Part shown: in pieces, positions 1 to 8,078 of the stretch
Layout: each line of letters opens with the position of its first letter
How positions within the stretch are numbered: position 1 is the first letter of the stretch
Source: Neoroseomonas rubea
GTDB lineage: Bacteria; Pseudomonadota; Alphaproteobacteria; Acetobacterales; Acetobacteraceae
DNA: 64,000 bases
Reading direction: 5' to 3'
Assembly (NCBI RefSeq): GCF_016106015.1
Contig: NZ_JACADQ010000003.1
Coordinates: 1-64,000 of the forward strand
Translations under genes and position numbers: made by a program
Notes under the pieces: model-generated
Databases searched by the model: none
Seen by the model: only the letters and a program-made list of their open reading frames with translations
What the model was told of the DNA's origin: nothing

Positions 1-150
1 GCCGCGTCCGCCAGCCGCGCCGCCGATCACCGCGCCGGTGCCGGCGCCGATCAGCCCGCCGCCGACGGCGCGCTGCGTCGGGTCGTAGGGGTTGGTGCAG
101 CCGGCCGCGAGAAGCGCCGCCAGCATCGCGAGAAGTCCCTTGCGGGCCAT
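1..150 (-). CDS. Glycine-zipper lipoprotein, N-terminal part (runs off window)
   Basis: Only the first 50 codons are present; the gene continues past base 1. It begins MARKGLLAML and has a short hydrophobic stretch ending in the lipobox LAAGC at residues 14-18, so Cys18 should be lipidated and the protein anchored in a membrane. After it come NPYDPTQRAVGGG and a run of alternating Gly and small residues (GLIGAGTGAVIGGAAGG). This is the glycine-zipper pattern of small envelope lipoproteins, which are often stress-related or outer-membrane associated. The start is the only ATG in this frame ahead of the signal peptide. The gene lies 131 bases downstream of the Pro-rich secreted protein on the same strand. 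The exact role cannot be told from the fragment. Confidence 0.7.
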   Translation of the reverse strand, partial: MARKGLLAMLAALLAAGCTNPYDPTQRAVGGGLIGAGTGAVIGGAAGGRG

Positions 151-281
151 GGTCCGTTCCCGTCCGAGAATGGGCGCCGCACGACTCGTGCCGCGTCTGA
201 TGTCACCATCGCGCGCCAGCGTGGCGGGGCTGTGGCACGTCGATGCGATAGGGGAACGCGTGGCGCCGCGCGCCTCGTCCC

Positions 282-725
282 TCACCAGCCACGCGGCCTG
301 CCATAGGTGGGCGGCGGCGGCGCGCTCGGCGGGCGGCCGACATAGGAGCCTTCGGGCAGCGGTCGTTCGAAATATCCGTTGCGCGGGGAGACGTAGGGTG
401 CCGTGTCCTGCGGCGGACCTGGACGACGCCAGGCGGGCGGCGCGCGATCCCAATGGGGCGGTGCGCCCCAATAGGCCTGGGGCGGTATGTAGGTCGGCCC
501 GGACTGGTACGTCAGGCTGCCCTGCGGCGCTGCCGGCGGCGGCAGGGGGCGCGCTGCCTGTGGCGCGGGCGCCCGGCGCTGCTCCGGCTCGGGGCTCGGC
601 GCGCCGTAGAGCACCTGCGGCAGCGGCGCGCCGTACTGCACGCTCGGCAGGCGCTGGTCCTGCGCCGTGGCAGCGCAGGGCAGGGCGAGGATCAGGGCGG
701 CTACGATGCGGCGCGGCGCGGTCAT
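282..725 (-). CDS. Secreted proline-rich protein of unknown function
   Basis: 147 residues. The N-terminus MTAPRRIVAALILALPCAATAQ is a Sec signal peptide with probable cleavage after ATA or AQ near residue 21. The mature part is low complexity, rich in Pro, Gly, Tyr and Arg, with two close repeats of the type YGAPLPQV/YGAPSPEP near residues 31-46 and further Pro/Tyr-rich segments up to the C-terminal GRPRGW. I recognise no enzyme motif. Such proteins are usually periplasmic or surface proteins of unknown role. It sits 47 bases downstream of the ThDP enzyme gene on the same strand and may be read through from it. Reading frame and codon use match the neighbours, and the signal peptide makes a real gene likely. 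Confidence 0.6.
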   Translation of the reverse strand: MTAPRRIVAALILALPCAATAQDQRLPSVQYGAPLPQVLYGAPSPEPEQRRAPAPQAARPLPPPAAPQGSLTYQSGPTYIPPQAYWGAPPHWDRAPPAWRRPGPPQDTAPYVSPRNGYFERPLPEGSYVGRPPSAPPPPTYGRPRGW

Positions 726-772
726 GGCCCGCTCATCCTAGCTGCTTTCGTGGCGCCTGTGGGGCGTTGCGT

Positions 773-2512
773 TCAGACCGGACGGTCGCCCTTCTCGACC
801 TTCAGCGTGCGGTTGTCGACGCCGGGCAGCATCCGCGCCGGATCGCGCGTGACGATCACGTCGAGGATGGTGGGGGAGGAGGTGTTCTCGAGCCCCTCCC
901 GGATCGCGCCCGCCAGCTTCGCCGGGTCCTCCACGCGGATGCCGTGGCAGCCAAAGGCGCGGGCGGCCGCGGCGTAGTCCGTCTCGGCGAGTTCGGAGGA
1001 CTGGTAGTTCCCCGGCCCGTAGACGGCATGCTGCAGGGCCTTCACATAGCCCGAGGCCGCATTGTTGAACACGCAGAGCACGTAGTTGGCGCCCGCGCGG
1101 CGCGCCGTCTCGATCTCCCCGATCGTCATGTTGAAGCCGCCATCGCCGGTCAGGCCCACGACGCGCCGCTTCGGCCCCGCCGCCATCTGCGCGCCCATCG
1201 CCCCCGGCGCGCCATAGCCGATGGAGGCGAAGCCGCGGTCGGCGATGAAGTGGCGGCCTTCCTTCTTGGTGTCGAACAGCAGCCCGCCCCAATGCCCGGC
1301 GAAGCCGCCGTCGGCGACGAGGATGTCCTCATCGCCCATTGCCAGGTTCAGCTCATTGATCAGGCGGCCGACATTGATCGGCGTCTCGTTCGATTCGAGC
1401 CTGTCCGCCGCACCGGCGCGCCAGGCGGCCATGCGCGGGGCGATCGCCGCGGCGAAGTCCGCGCGGTCTTCGGGCAGCGGGCCCGGCGGCAGCGTGGCGA
1501 GCAGGTCCTCGAGCGCAAGGCGCGCATCTGCCGCCATCGCAACATCGGCGCGGGTGGTCCGGCCGATCTCCTCCGGCACGATCTCGATGTGGATCAGCGG
1601 CACGCCGGCCGGCATCAGGGAGAAACGCTTCGTCGCGATCTCGCCCAGCTTGCAGCCGACGACGATCAGCAGGTCGGCCTCCGCGATGAAGTCGTTGGCG
1701 ATGCGCGAATAGCGCCCGAACACGCCGAGGGAGAGCGGATGCGTGCAGGCAATCGCCCCCTTGCCGGACATCGTGTGGGCGACGGGCATGGCGTGCGCCT
1801 CGGCCAGCGCACGCAGCGCGGCATGCGCGCCGGAGACATGGATGCCACCGCCCACCAGCAGCAGCGGCCGCTTCGCCTTGGCCAGCAGCGCCGCAGCGCG
1901 GCCGAGTTCGCGGCCATCGGGGCGCGTGCGCCGCGCCTGGGCCATCAGCGTACCGGGGTCTGCCCAGATCTCGTCCGCACCGAACTCGTGCTCGCCATGG
2001 GCGACATCCTCCGGCACGTCGAGCACCACCGGGCCGGGGCGGCCGGATGTGGCAACGGCGAAGGCGCGGCGGACGAATTCCGGGATGCGCTTCGTGCTCT
2101 CGACGCGAAGCAATTCCTTGCAGGCGGGGCGGAGGATTTCGACCTGCCGCGCTTCCTGCGTCATGTTCTTCCAGGCGTGGTCGCGGTTGGCGTCGCCGGT
2201 GATGGCCACCAGCGGAATACCCGCATTCAGCGATTCCACGAGTCCCGTGACGAGGTTCGTCGCCCCCGGCCCGAGCGTCGCATCCACCACGCCCGGCCGG
2301 TTCGTCACCCGCGCCCAGGCATCGGCGGCAAAGGTGCCGCAGCGCTCGTCGTTGATCAGGTAGTGCTTCAGGCCCAGCGCGCGCACGGCCTCATAGAAGG
2401 GCAGCAGCTGGAAGCCGCCCATGCCGAACATCGGGCCGACCTGGTGGGCCTGCAGCATACGCGCCAGCGCCTCGCCGCCGGTGATCTTCAGGGTGGTGTT
2501 GGAACTGGTCAC
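773..2512 (-). CDS. Thiamine diphosphate-dependent enzyme (acetolactate synthase / benzoylformate decarboxylase superfamily)
   Basis: 579 residues, the usual length for the POX/ALS family, in three domains: N-terminal pyrimidine-binding domain (1-180), central Rossmann-like domain (about 200-340, with LLLVGGGIHVSG) and C-terminal pyrophosphate-binding domain (about 380-560). The cofactor-activating glutamate is Glu56 in INDERCGTFAADAWAR. The ThDP/Mg motif starts GDGGFN at 456 and ends in NN at 483-484. The family decarboxylates a 2-oxo acid and may ligate the resulting aldehyde. The substrate cannot be read from the sequence, and nothing marks it as the biosynthetic acetolactate synthase (no small-subunit gene). 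The start codon overlaps the stop of the upstream duplicated protein gene by four bases (ATGA), so the two are translationally coupled. Confidence 0.85.
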   Translation of the reverse strand: MTSSNTTLKITGGEALARMLQAHQVGPMFGMGGFQLLPFYEAVRALGLKHYLINDERCGTFAADAWARVTNRPGVVDATLGPGATNLVTGLVESLNAGIPLVAITGDANRDHAWKNMTQEARQVEILRPACKELLRVESTKRIPEFVRRAFAVATSGRPGPVVLDVPEDVAHGEHEFGADEIWADPGTLMAQARRTRPDGRELGRAAALLAKAKRPLLLVGGGIHVSGAHAALRALAEAHAMPVAHTMSGKGAIACTHPLSLGVFGRYSRIANDFIAEADLLIVVGCKLGEIATKRFSLMPAGVPLIHIEIVPEEIGRTTRADVAMAADARLALEDLLATLPPGPLPEDRADFAAAIAPRMAAWRAGAADRLESNETPINVGRLINELNLAMGDEDILVADGGFAGHWGGLLFDTKKEGRHFIADRGFASIGYGAPGAMGAQMAAGPKRRVVGLTGDGGFNMTIGEIETARRAGANYVLCVFNNAASGYVKALQHAVYGPGNYQSSELAETDYAAAARAFGCHGIRVEDPAKLAGAIREGLENTSSPTILDVIVTRDPARMLPGVDNRTLKVEKGDRPV

Positions 2513-3330
2513 GCGCGTCGGTCCTTTTCGATCGCCTCGGCGAGGAGGGTGATGGCGTCTCGCACCGTGCCGCCTGGCGCGAGGCCCAGCGCGGCCGCAC
2601 GGACGTTCACGGCGCTGACGATGCCGCTCTCGACGGCGGAGCGACCATCGCCGATCCGCGCTGTCCAGACAGAGTAGGTGGCGGCGGCGATGCCACGCGC
2701 GTCAAGGGCGGGCAGGCGCGTGAAGCCCGCGCCGTCGATCCCGCCATCGGCATCGTTGTAGAGCGCGGCGAAGACATTCGCGCGCGCCGCGGTTTCGGGT
2801 CGCCCGCCGAGCAGGGCGCCATGGCTGCCGGTGACGACGATGGTGCCGTCATCGTCCGGGCCCATCAGGGAGTTTGAATCGATCGCACTCGCCCGCGCGC
2901 GGCCGGGGAGTTCGACGGGGAAGCGGCTTTCCGCGCTCTCCGGCGGCTCGGCAGGCGAGAGGGGCGCGGCGGCGAGACGCCGGGCAGCCTCGCGGCACCA
3001 CATGCCCGGCTCGATGCCGAGCGCGGCGGCGGCGCGGTTCACATGGCTGACGATGCCGCGGCCAAGCAGGTCGAAGCCGTCCCCGATGCGCGCGCTGCGA
3101 TGGGAACAGCAGGCGGCCGGGACGCGAAGGGGGTCGAGCCAGTGAAGCCCGGCGATGCCGGCGCGATCGAGGCCGAGGCCCGCATCGTTCAGCAACACGC
3201 CCGCGACGCGGGCCTTCGCGGCGAGGTAGGCCGCGTAGATGCCGCCATGCGACCCGCCGACGATGACGCGCCCTTGCGCCTCCGGCCCCAGCCGGGTGAC
3301 GCTGTCCACCACGATGAGCCGGTCCAGCAT
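2509..3330 (-). CDS. Unknown protein with two internal GSHG-type repeats
   Basis: 273 residues; I do not recognise a named family. It is clearly two copies of one roughly 120-residue domain. GGSHGG at 25 matches TGSHGA at 167; LNDAGLGLDRAGIAG at 47 matches YNDADGGIDGAGFTR at 191; ARIGDG with GIVSHVN (80-98) matches ARIGDG with GIVSAVN (224-242); both halves end in an Ala-rich helix after an LG(I/L)xPG turn. The offset is a constant 142-144 residues, and a Pro/Glu-rich linker (about 124-148) separates the copies. There is no signal peptide or membrane segment, so it is probably cytoplasmic. I chose the ATG at 3330 because a longer open frame upstream would run into the divergent E1 alpha gene. 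It overlaps the ThDP enzyme by four bases, suggesting a partner subunit or a step in the same pathway (inference). Confidence 0.75.
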   Translation of the reverse strand: MLDRLIVVDSVTRLGPEAQGRVIVGGSHGGIYAAYLAAKARVAGVLLNDAGLGLDRAGIAGLHWLDPLRVPAACCSHRSARIGDGFDLLGRGIVSHVNRAAAALGIEPGMWCREAARRLAAAPLSPAEPPESAESRFPVELPGRARASAIDSNSLMGPDDDGTIVVTGSHGALLGGRPETAARANVFAALYNDADGGIDGAGFTRLPALDARGIAAATYSVWTARIGDGRSAVESGIVSAVNVRAAALGLAPGGTVRDAITLLAEAIEKDRRA

Positions 3331-3397
3331 GGCGTTCCTCTCCGAAACCGGGAGTAGAGCGCGACGGTGGGGCTGGCAACAGGGGGAGGGGATCCGC

Positions 3398-4378
3398 ATG
3401 TCGGGCACGTCGAATGAGACGGCGCGGCGCATGGCGATGCTGCGCGACATGGCGCGCATCCGTGCCTTCGAGCGCGAGGCCGTTGCCGCGATGCGGGAAG
3501 GCAAGGCGCCCGGCGTGGTGCATCCTTCCATCGGGCAGGAAGCGGTCGCTGTCGGCGTGTGCGCGAACCTGCGGCGTGCCGACCGCATCACCAGCACGCA
3601 TCGCGGACATGGGCACGCGATTGCGAAGGGGGCCGATGCGCGGGCGATGATGCTCGAATTGCATGGCCGTGCGGGCGGGTCCTGCGGCGGCAAGGGCGGA
3701 TCAATGCACATCGCCGATTTCGCAGTGGGGATGCTCGGCGCGAACGGCGTGGTCGGCGCGGGCATACCGATCGCCTGCGGCGCCGCGCAGGCCATCCGGC
3801 TGACCAAGGAGGACGCGATCGTCGCCTGCTTCTTCGGCGACGGCGCGGTGAACCGCGGTCCCTTCCTGGAAGGGATGAACTGGGCCGCGCTCTATCGCCT
3901 GCCCGTGCTGTTCGTGTGCGAAGACAACGGCTTCGCCGCCTTCACCCGCAACAGCGCGGTGACCGCCGGTGGCGGCCCGGCCGTGCGCGCCGAGGCCTGC
4001 GGCGTGCCAGCCACCGGGGTGGATGGGGAGGATGCGCTGGCGGTCGATGCCGTCGCGGCGGAGCTTGTTGCGCGCGTCCGTGCCGGCGCCGGTCCGCAAT
4101 TCCTGCATGCGAAATGCTACCGATGGGAGGGGCATACGGGCACTGACGCTGCGGCCTATCGCCCGGCGGAGGAAGCGGCCGCGGCACGGCAGCGCGACTG
4201 CATCCGCCGCCTTGCCGCGCTGCTCGTGGCCGCTGGCGTATCCGAGGGCGAGATCGCCGCGCTGGAGGCCGGGGCGGCGGCCGAGATGGCCGGCCACCGC
4301 GCCGCCGCCATGGCTGCCCCCTGGCCCGATCCAGGCGCCGCCTTCACCGATGTCCAGGATGCAGGGGCGCCGGCATGA
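3398..4378 (+). CDS. 2-oxoacid (pyruvate/acetoin) dehydrogenase E1 component, alpha subunit
   Basis: 326 residues, typical for the E1 alpha family. ThDP-binding residues are visible: THRGHGH at 67-73, the motif beginning GDGAVNRGPFLEGMNWA at 147 and ending with Asn177 in CEDNGFA. With the beta subunit it decarboxylates a 2-oxo acid (or cleaves acetoin) and normally passes the acyl group to a lipoyl E2. The ATG at 3398 follows a purine-rich GGGGGAGGGG ribosome binding site. The stop overlaps the beta-subunit start by four bases. No E2 (lipoyl acyltransferase) or E3 (dihydrolipoamide dehydrogenase) gene follows, so the acceptor must be encoded elsewhere or the pair works alone. The closest-looking relatives are acetoin dehydrogenase E1 alpha subunits, but the substrate is not certain. 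Confidence 0.88.
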   Translation: MSGTSNETARRMAMLRDMARIRAFEREAVAAMREGKAPGVVHPSIGQEAVAVGVCANLRRADRITSTHRGHGHAIAKGADARAMMLELHGRAGGSCGGKGGSMHIADFAVGMLGANGVVGAGIPIACGAAQAIRLTKEDAIVACFFGDGAVNRGPFLEGMNWAALYRLPVLFVCEDNGFAAFTRNSAVTAGGGPAVRAEACGVPATGVDGEDALAVDAVAAELVARVRAGAGPQFLHAKCYRWEGHTGTDAAAYRPAEEAAAARQRDCIRRLAALLVAAGVSEGEIAALEAGAAAEMAGHRAAAMAAPWPDPGAAFTDVQDAGAPA

Positions 4379-5340
4379 CCCGGATGAGCTTCGCCGAGGC
4401 GACGCGCCGCGCGCTCGCCGACGAGATGCGGCGCGATCCGCTCGTCTGGGCGCTGGGCGAGGACCTGGTCCAGGGGGGCATCTTCGGCCAGTACAAGGGT
4501 CTCGCCGAGGAGTTCGGGGCGGATCGCATCGTCTCCACGCCCATCAGCGAAAGCACGATCATGGGGGCGGGGCTCGGCGCGGCGTTATGCGGCACGCGGC
4601 CCATCGTGGAGATGCGCATCGCCGACTTCACGCTCTGCGCCATGGACGAGTTGGTGAGCCAGATCGCCAAGGTCCGCTACATGTTCGGCGGGCAGGGGCG
4701 CGCGGCGCTGGTGGTCCGCATGCCGCAGGGCATGTGGCGCAATTCCGCCGCGCAGCACAGCCAGTGCCTGGAGGCCTGGCTGACGCACATCCCGGGCCTT
4801 GTCGTCGCGGCCCCCGGCACGCCGGCGGATGCGGCGGGGCTGCTCAAGGCCGCGATCCGCAGCGACGACCCGGTCGTGCTGATGGAACCCAAGAACCTCT
4901 GGACCTCGGAGGGCGAGGTGCCGGAGAAGGTCGCGCCCATCCCCTTCGGCGTGGCGCGCCACGCGGCGGCGGGCGATGCGGCGACGGTCGTCACCTGGTC
5001 CGCGACGGTGCCGGTGGCCGAACAGGGCGCGCTGGAGAGCGGCCTCGCCTGCGACGTGTTCGACCTGCGCAGCCTCTGGCCCTGGGACGAGGCGGCGGTG
5101 ATCGCCTCGGCCCGACGCACGCGGCGCCTGCTCGTCGTGCATGAGGCGGTGACGGTTTCCGGCTTCGGCGCGGAGGTGGTCGCGCGGGTGGTCGAGGCGC
5201 TGGGGCCGGGCGGTCTCGCCGCGGTGGAGCGCCTCGGCGCGCCGCGCGCGCCGGTGCCCTTCAGTCCGCCGCTCGAGGACAGCCTGCGCATCACGCCGGC
5301 GCGCGTTGCGGATGCCATCCGCCGCCTGGCGGCGCGGTAG
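4375..5340 (+). CDS. 2-oxoacid (pyruvate/acetoin) dehydrogenase E1 component, beta subunit
   Basis: 321 residues, full length for E1 beta. It opens with MSFAEATRRALADEMRRDP and has ALGEDL, then FGADRIVSTPISEST, whose Glu is the conserved ThDP-activating residue. The transketolase C-terminal domain follows from about residue 190, with DVFDLRSLWPWDEAA and VVHEAV, both typical of the family. It forms the alpha2beta2 E1 enzyme with the gene just upstream (four-base ATGA overlap). The 138 bases after its stop contain a direct repeat CCGGGCGG (5351-5358 and 5363-5370) and a weak CCCCGC/GCGGGG inverted repeat, but no clear T-tract terminator. Confidence 0.88.
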   Translation: MTRMSFAEATRRALADEMRRDPLVWALGEDLVQGGIFGQYKGLAEEFGADRIVSTPISESTIMGAGLGAALCGTRPIVEMRIADFTLCAMDELVSQIAKVRYMFGGQGRAALVVRMPQGMWRNSAAQHSQCLEAWLTHIPGLVVAAPGTPADAAGLLKAAIRSDDPVVLMEPKNLWTSEGEVPEKVAPIPFGVARHAAAGDAATVVTWSATVPVAEQGALESGLACDVFDLRSLWPWDEAAVIASARRTRRLLVVHEAVTVSGFGAEVVARVVEALGPGGLAAVERLGAPRAPVPFSPPLEDSLRITPARVADAIRRLAAR

Positions 5341-5478
5341 AAGGATCTTTCCGGGCGGCGCGCCGGGCGGAGAATCCCCCGCTCGTTGCACCGCCGGCGG
5401 GGAGAGCGAAACCTTCTGCTTGCGGTCGGCTCGCTCGCGTGGTGGCGTCCGCGCCTATCCAGGCAGGGAGCAACCGCC

Positions 5479-6141
5479 ATGAGCATCCAGATCGGCCAGG
5501 CCGCACCCGATTTCGAAGCCGATACCACCCAGGGTCGCATCCGCTTTCATGAATGGATCGGCGATGGCTGGGCGATCCTGTTCAGCCATCCGAAGGACTT
5601 CACCCCGGTCTGCACGACGGAGCTCGGCACCATGGCCGGGCTGAAGCCGGAATTCGACAAGCGGAACTGCAAGATCATCGGCCTGTCGGTCGATCCGGTG
5701 GAAAGCCACCATCGCTGGGAAGGCGACATCGCCGAGGTGACGGGCCACGCCGTGACCTATCCGATGATCGGCGACCCGACGCTGGAGGTCTCGAAGCTCT
5801 ACGGCATGCTGCCGGCCGATGCCGGCGCGAGTTCGGAAGGGCGCACGGCGGCGGCGAACCAGACGGTGCGCGTCGTCGTCTTCATTGGGCCGGTCAAGCA
5901 GGTGAAGGCCTACCTCGCCTACCCGATGACGGCGGGGCGCAACTTCGACGAGATCCTGCGACTGCTCGACAGCCTGCAACTGACGGCGAAGCACAAGGTG
6001 GCCACGCCCGCCAACTGGACGCGCGGGCAGGACGTGATCATCGCCGGATCGGTTTCCAACGAGGATGCCAAGGTGCTGTTCCCGAAAGGCTGGAAGGAAC
6101 CCAAGCCCTATATCCGGATCGTGCCGCAGCCCCGTGGCTGA
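5479..6141 (+). CDS. 1-Cys peroxiredoxin (Prx6 / AhpC-TSA family)
   Basis: 220 residues, the usual Prx6 length. The peroxidatic cysteine is Cys45 in HPKDFTPVCTTELG, the Prx6 signature. The C-terminal arm with ATPANWTRGQDVII and a final KPYIRIVPQP is typical of the 1-Cys group, and there is no resolving cysteine in the 2-Cys position. It reduces hydrogen peroxide and organic hydroperoxides in the cytoplasm. The ATG at 5479 is preceded by AGGGAG at 5465-5470, eight bases away; a longer frame upstream lacks homology. The gene stands alone, with non-coding DNA on both sides (138 and 137 bases), so it probably has its own promoter, although I cannot pick out convincing -35 and -10 boxes. Confidence 0.92.
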   Translation: MSIQIGQAAPDFEADTTQGRIRFHEWIGDGWAILFSHPKDFTPVCTTELGTMAGLKPEFDKRNCKIIGLSVDPVESHHRWEGDIAEVTGHAVTYPMIGDPTLEVSKLYGMLPADAGASSEGRTAAANQTVRVVVFIGPVKQVKAYLAYPMTAGRNFDEILRLLDSLQLTAKHKVATPANWTRGQDVIIAGSVSNEDAKVLFPKGWKEPKPYIRIVPQPRG

Positions 6142-6243
6142 TGCCGGTCCGCCAAAGGATTGACCATCGGCGGAACGGAATCCGCTATCCCTCACGCGCG
6201 GCCCCCCCGCCAACCCCGCGCGCCATAGGCGGGCGCGGAAGGC

Positions 6244-6282
6244 CTGACCTTCGGCGCGCGGGAATGAGGCGCGCCGGGTCAG
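6244..6282. terminator. Candidate bidirectional hairpin between convergent genes
   Basis: CTGACC(TT)CGGCGCGC at 6244-6259 pairs with GCGCGCCGGGTCAG at 6269-6282: 8 plus 6 base pairs with a two-base bulge and a 9-base loop. It overlaps the stop codon of the TRAP permease gene and faces the peroxiredoxin gene. No T-tract follows on either strand, so an intrinsic terminator is only one reading. Confidence 0.35.
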
Positions 6283-7565
6283 ACCAGGCCCATCGCTTGC
6301 GGCAGCCATAGCGCTAGATCCGGCACCGCCATCACGCAGGCAGCCGCGGCGGTCATGGCCAGCACCATCCAGATCACCCAGGGGATGGTGCTTTCCATTG
6401 GCACGCCGGCAATGCGGCAGGAGACCATCAGATTCACCGCCATCGGCGGGGTGAACTGGCCGATCGCGATCATCATGGTCAGCACGACGCCGAACCATGT
6501 CAGGTCCCACTGGAAGGCCGCCGCAATCGGCAGCAGCACCGGCAGCATGATCAGGAAGATCGATATGCCGTCGAGGAACATGCCGACGATGATCAGGAAG
6601 ATCGTGAGCATCACGAGTGTACCGCCCGCACCGAAGCCAAGGCCCACCACCCATTCCGCGATCGGGCGCACGATGCCGAGCGTGCTGGTCGACCAGGCGA
6701 AGACCGTCGCGAGCGCCACGACGATGAGGATGACCGCCGATATCTCCCCGGCTTCCACCAGCATCTCGTAGACGTCGCGGAACGTCAGGGACCGATAGAC
6801 GACGAAGCCGACGAAGAGGCCGTAGAACACAGCGACGACCGCGGCTTCTGTCGGCGTGAAGATGCCGATGCGCATGCCACCGAGGATCACGACGGGCGCC
6901 ATCAGTCCCCAGATCGCGTCGCGGAAGGTCTGCCAGACGGCCAGAGCCTCCCGTTTCCGCGCCTTCCCGCCGAAATCCTTGACGATCGAGATCGTGACGA
7001 CCGCACCGATGATGAAGAGGCCCGCGAGCAGCCCTGGGATCATGCCCGCCGCGAAGATCGCGGGGACGGACACGCCTGGCACCAGCACGGCATAGACGAT
7101 GAAGGCGATTGACGGAGGGATCAGGATGTCCGTCGCGGCCGCCGCACCGACGGTGCTGGCGATGAAGGGGCGGGGATAGCCGTCCTCGACCATCGACTTC
7201 GTCATCACCTGCCCGACAGCCGCCGAATTGGCCGGGCCCGAGCCGGTGATGCCGCCCAGCACCATGGCGACGATCACGGCCACCGAGGCGAGCGCGCCGC
7301 GCCCCGCGCCGACCAGCGCCTGGGCAAAGCGCACGAGCCGCAGCGCGACGCCCGTGCGCTCGAACACGCAGCCCACCAGCACGAACATCGGTATGGCGAT
7401 CAGCGGATACTTCGCGATGCCGGCATAGACATTGGTCGGCATCGCCATGATCGCCTGGTTGGCGAGCCATATGGCGAAGGCGCCGGCGAGGCCGAGGCAA
7501 ATGCCAACCGGCACGCCGGCCATGAGCAGCACGCCGAAGGCGATGAAGAGCGTGGCAGCGATCAT
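6279..7565 (-). CDS. dctM: TRAP transporter large permease (DctM family)
   Basis: 428 residues of almost continuous hydrophobic helices (about 12), starting MIAATLFIAFGVLLMAGVPVG. Family signatures include the GGITGSGPANSAAVGQVM region and NLMVSCRIAGVPMESTIPW near the C-terminus. It is the ion-coupled membrane channel of a tripartite TRAP importer for carboxylate-type solutes. The ATG at 7565 overlaps the dctQ stop by four bases (ATGA); the frame is open about 90 bases further but only over dctQ sequence. Order on this strand is dctP, dctQ, dctM. The solute is unknown. Confidence 0.92.
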   Translation of the reverse strand: MIAATLFIAFGVLLMAGVPVGICLGLAGAFAIWLANQAIMAMPTNVYAGIAKYPLIAIPMFVLVGCVFERTGVALRLVRFAQALVGAGRGALASVAVIVAMVLGGITGSGPANSAAVGQVMTKSMVEDGYPRPFIASTVGAAAATDILIPPSIAFIVYAVLVPGVSVPAIFAAGMIPGLLAGLFIIGAVVTISIVKDFGGKARKREALAVWQTFRDAIWGLMAPVVILGGMRIGIFTPTEAAVVAVFYGLFVGFVVYRSLTFRDVYEMLVEAGEISAVILIVVALATVFAWSTSTLGIVRPIAEWVVGLGFGAGGTLVMLTIFLIIVGMFLDGISIFLIMLPVLLPIAAAFQWDLTWFGVVLTMMIAIGQFTPPMAVNLMVSCRIAGVPMESTIPWVIWMVLAMTAAAACVMAVPDLALWLPQAMGLV

Positions 7566-8071
7566 CCCGCCTCTCCGCGCGCAAGCCGGACCAGCCGCCC
7601 TGCCGCCCGGCCGATGACAAGCAGCGAGAGCAGCGGCAGCCAGCCAGTGTACCACCAGTTCGGATTGCCGAGGCCGTTGGAGAGCACCTCGAACCGATAC
7701 TCGTCATAGGCCAGCTTCGCGCCGAACCAGGCGAGCAGGCCGAAGCAGGCGATGGCGAGCGCGAGCGCCAGCATCTCCGCCCGTCGCTGCCATGTGGTGG
7801 GCAGCAGCCCCGTAAAGTACTCGACCCGGATGTGCCGGCCGCCGGCGGTGGCGAGCGCCGCGCCGATCAGCGTCACGATCACCATGAGCACAACCGAGTA
7901 TTCCTCGGTGACGGCGAGCGAGACGTTGGTCAGGTAGCGCGCCGCGACATTGGCTGCGGTGATCAGCGCCATCGCGCCCATGGCGAGCGCGAGAAGCACC
8001 CGCTCGAAGGAAAGCGGGAGGCGCGTGCGCGGGTCCGGCTGGGTCGCAGCCGGGTCGAGTTCGGCGCTCAC
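7562..8071 (-). CDS. dctQ: TRAP transporter small permease (DctQ family)
   Basis: 169 residues with four hydrophobic helices (about 25-45, 62-80, 98-118, 145-163), the DctQ layout. Typical features are AANVAARYLTN and VTEEYSVVLMVIVTLIGAALA after the first helix, then GRHIRVEYFTGLLP. It links the periplasmic receptor to the large permease. It starts seven bases after the dctP stop and overlaps dctM by four bases, so the three are one operon. Confidence 0.9.
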   Translation of the reverse strand: MSAELDPAATQPDPRTRLPLSFERVLLALAMGAMALITAANVAARYLTNVSLAVTEEYSVVLMVIVTLIGAALATAGGRHIRVEYFTGLLPTTWQRRAEMLALALAIACFGLLAWFGAKLAYDEYRFEVLSNGLGNPNWWYTGWLPLLSLLVIGRAAGRLVRLARGEAG

Positions 8072-8078
8072 CTGGTTC

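Noticed and set aside
230-250. Sigma-54-like TGGCAC...TGC sequence
   Set aside because: The spacing between the GG and GC elements is one base short, and no gene starts downstream on that strand.
92-2677. Long open frame on the plus strand, antisense to the ThDP enzyme gene
   Set aside because: Arg/Ala/Gly-rich with no domain, and the opposite strand carries a complete enzyme with catalytic motifs. Long antisense frames are expected at this GC content.
5455-7707. 750-residue open frame on the minus strand across peroxiredoxin and dctM
   Set aside because: It is another frame of dctM and antisense of the peroxiredoxin; it shows no family motif and its composition is atypical.
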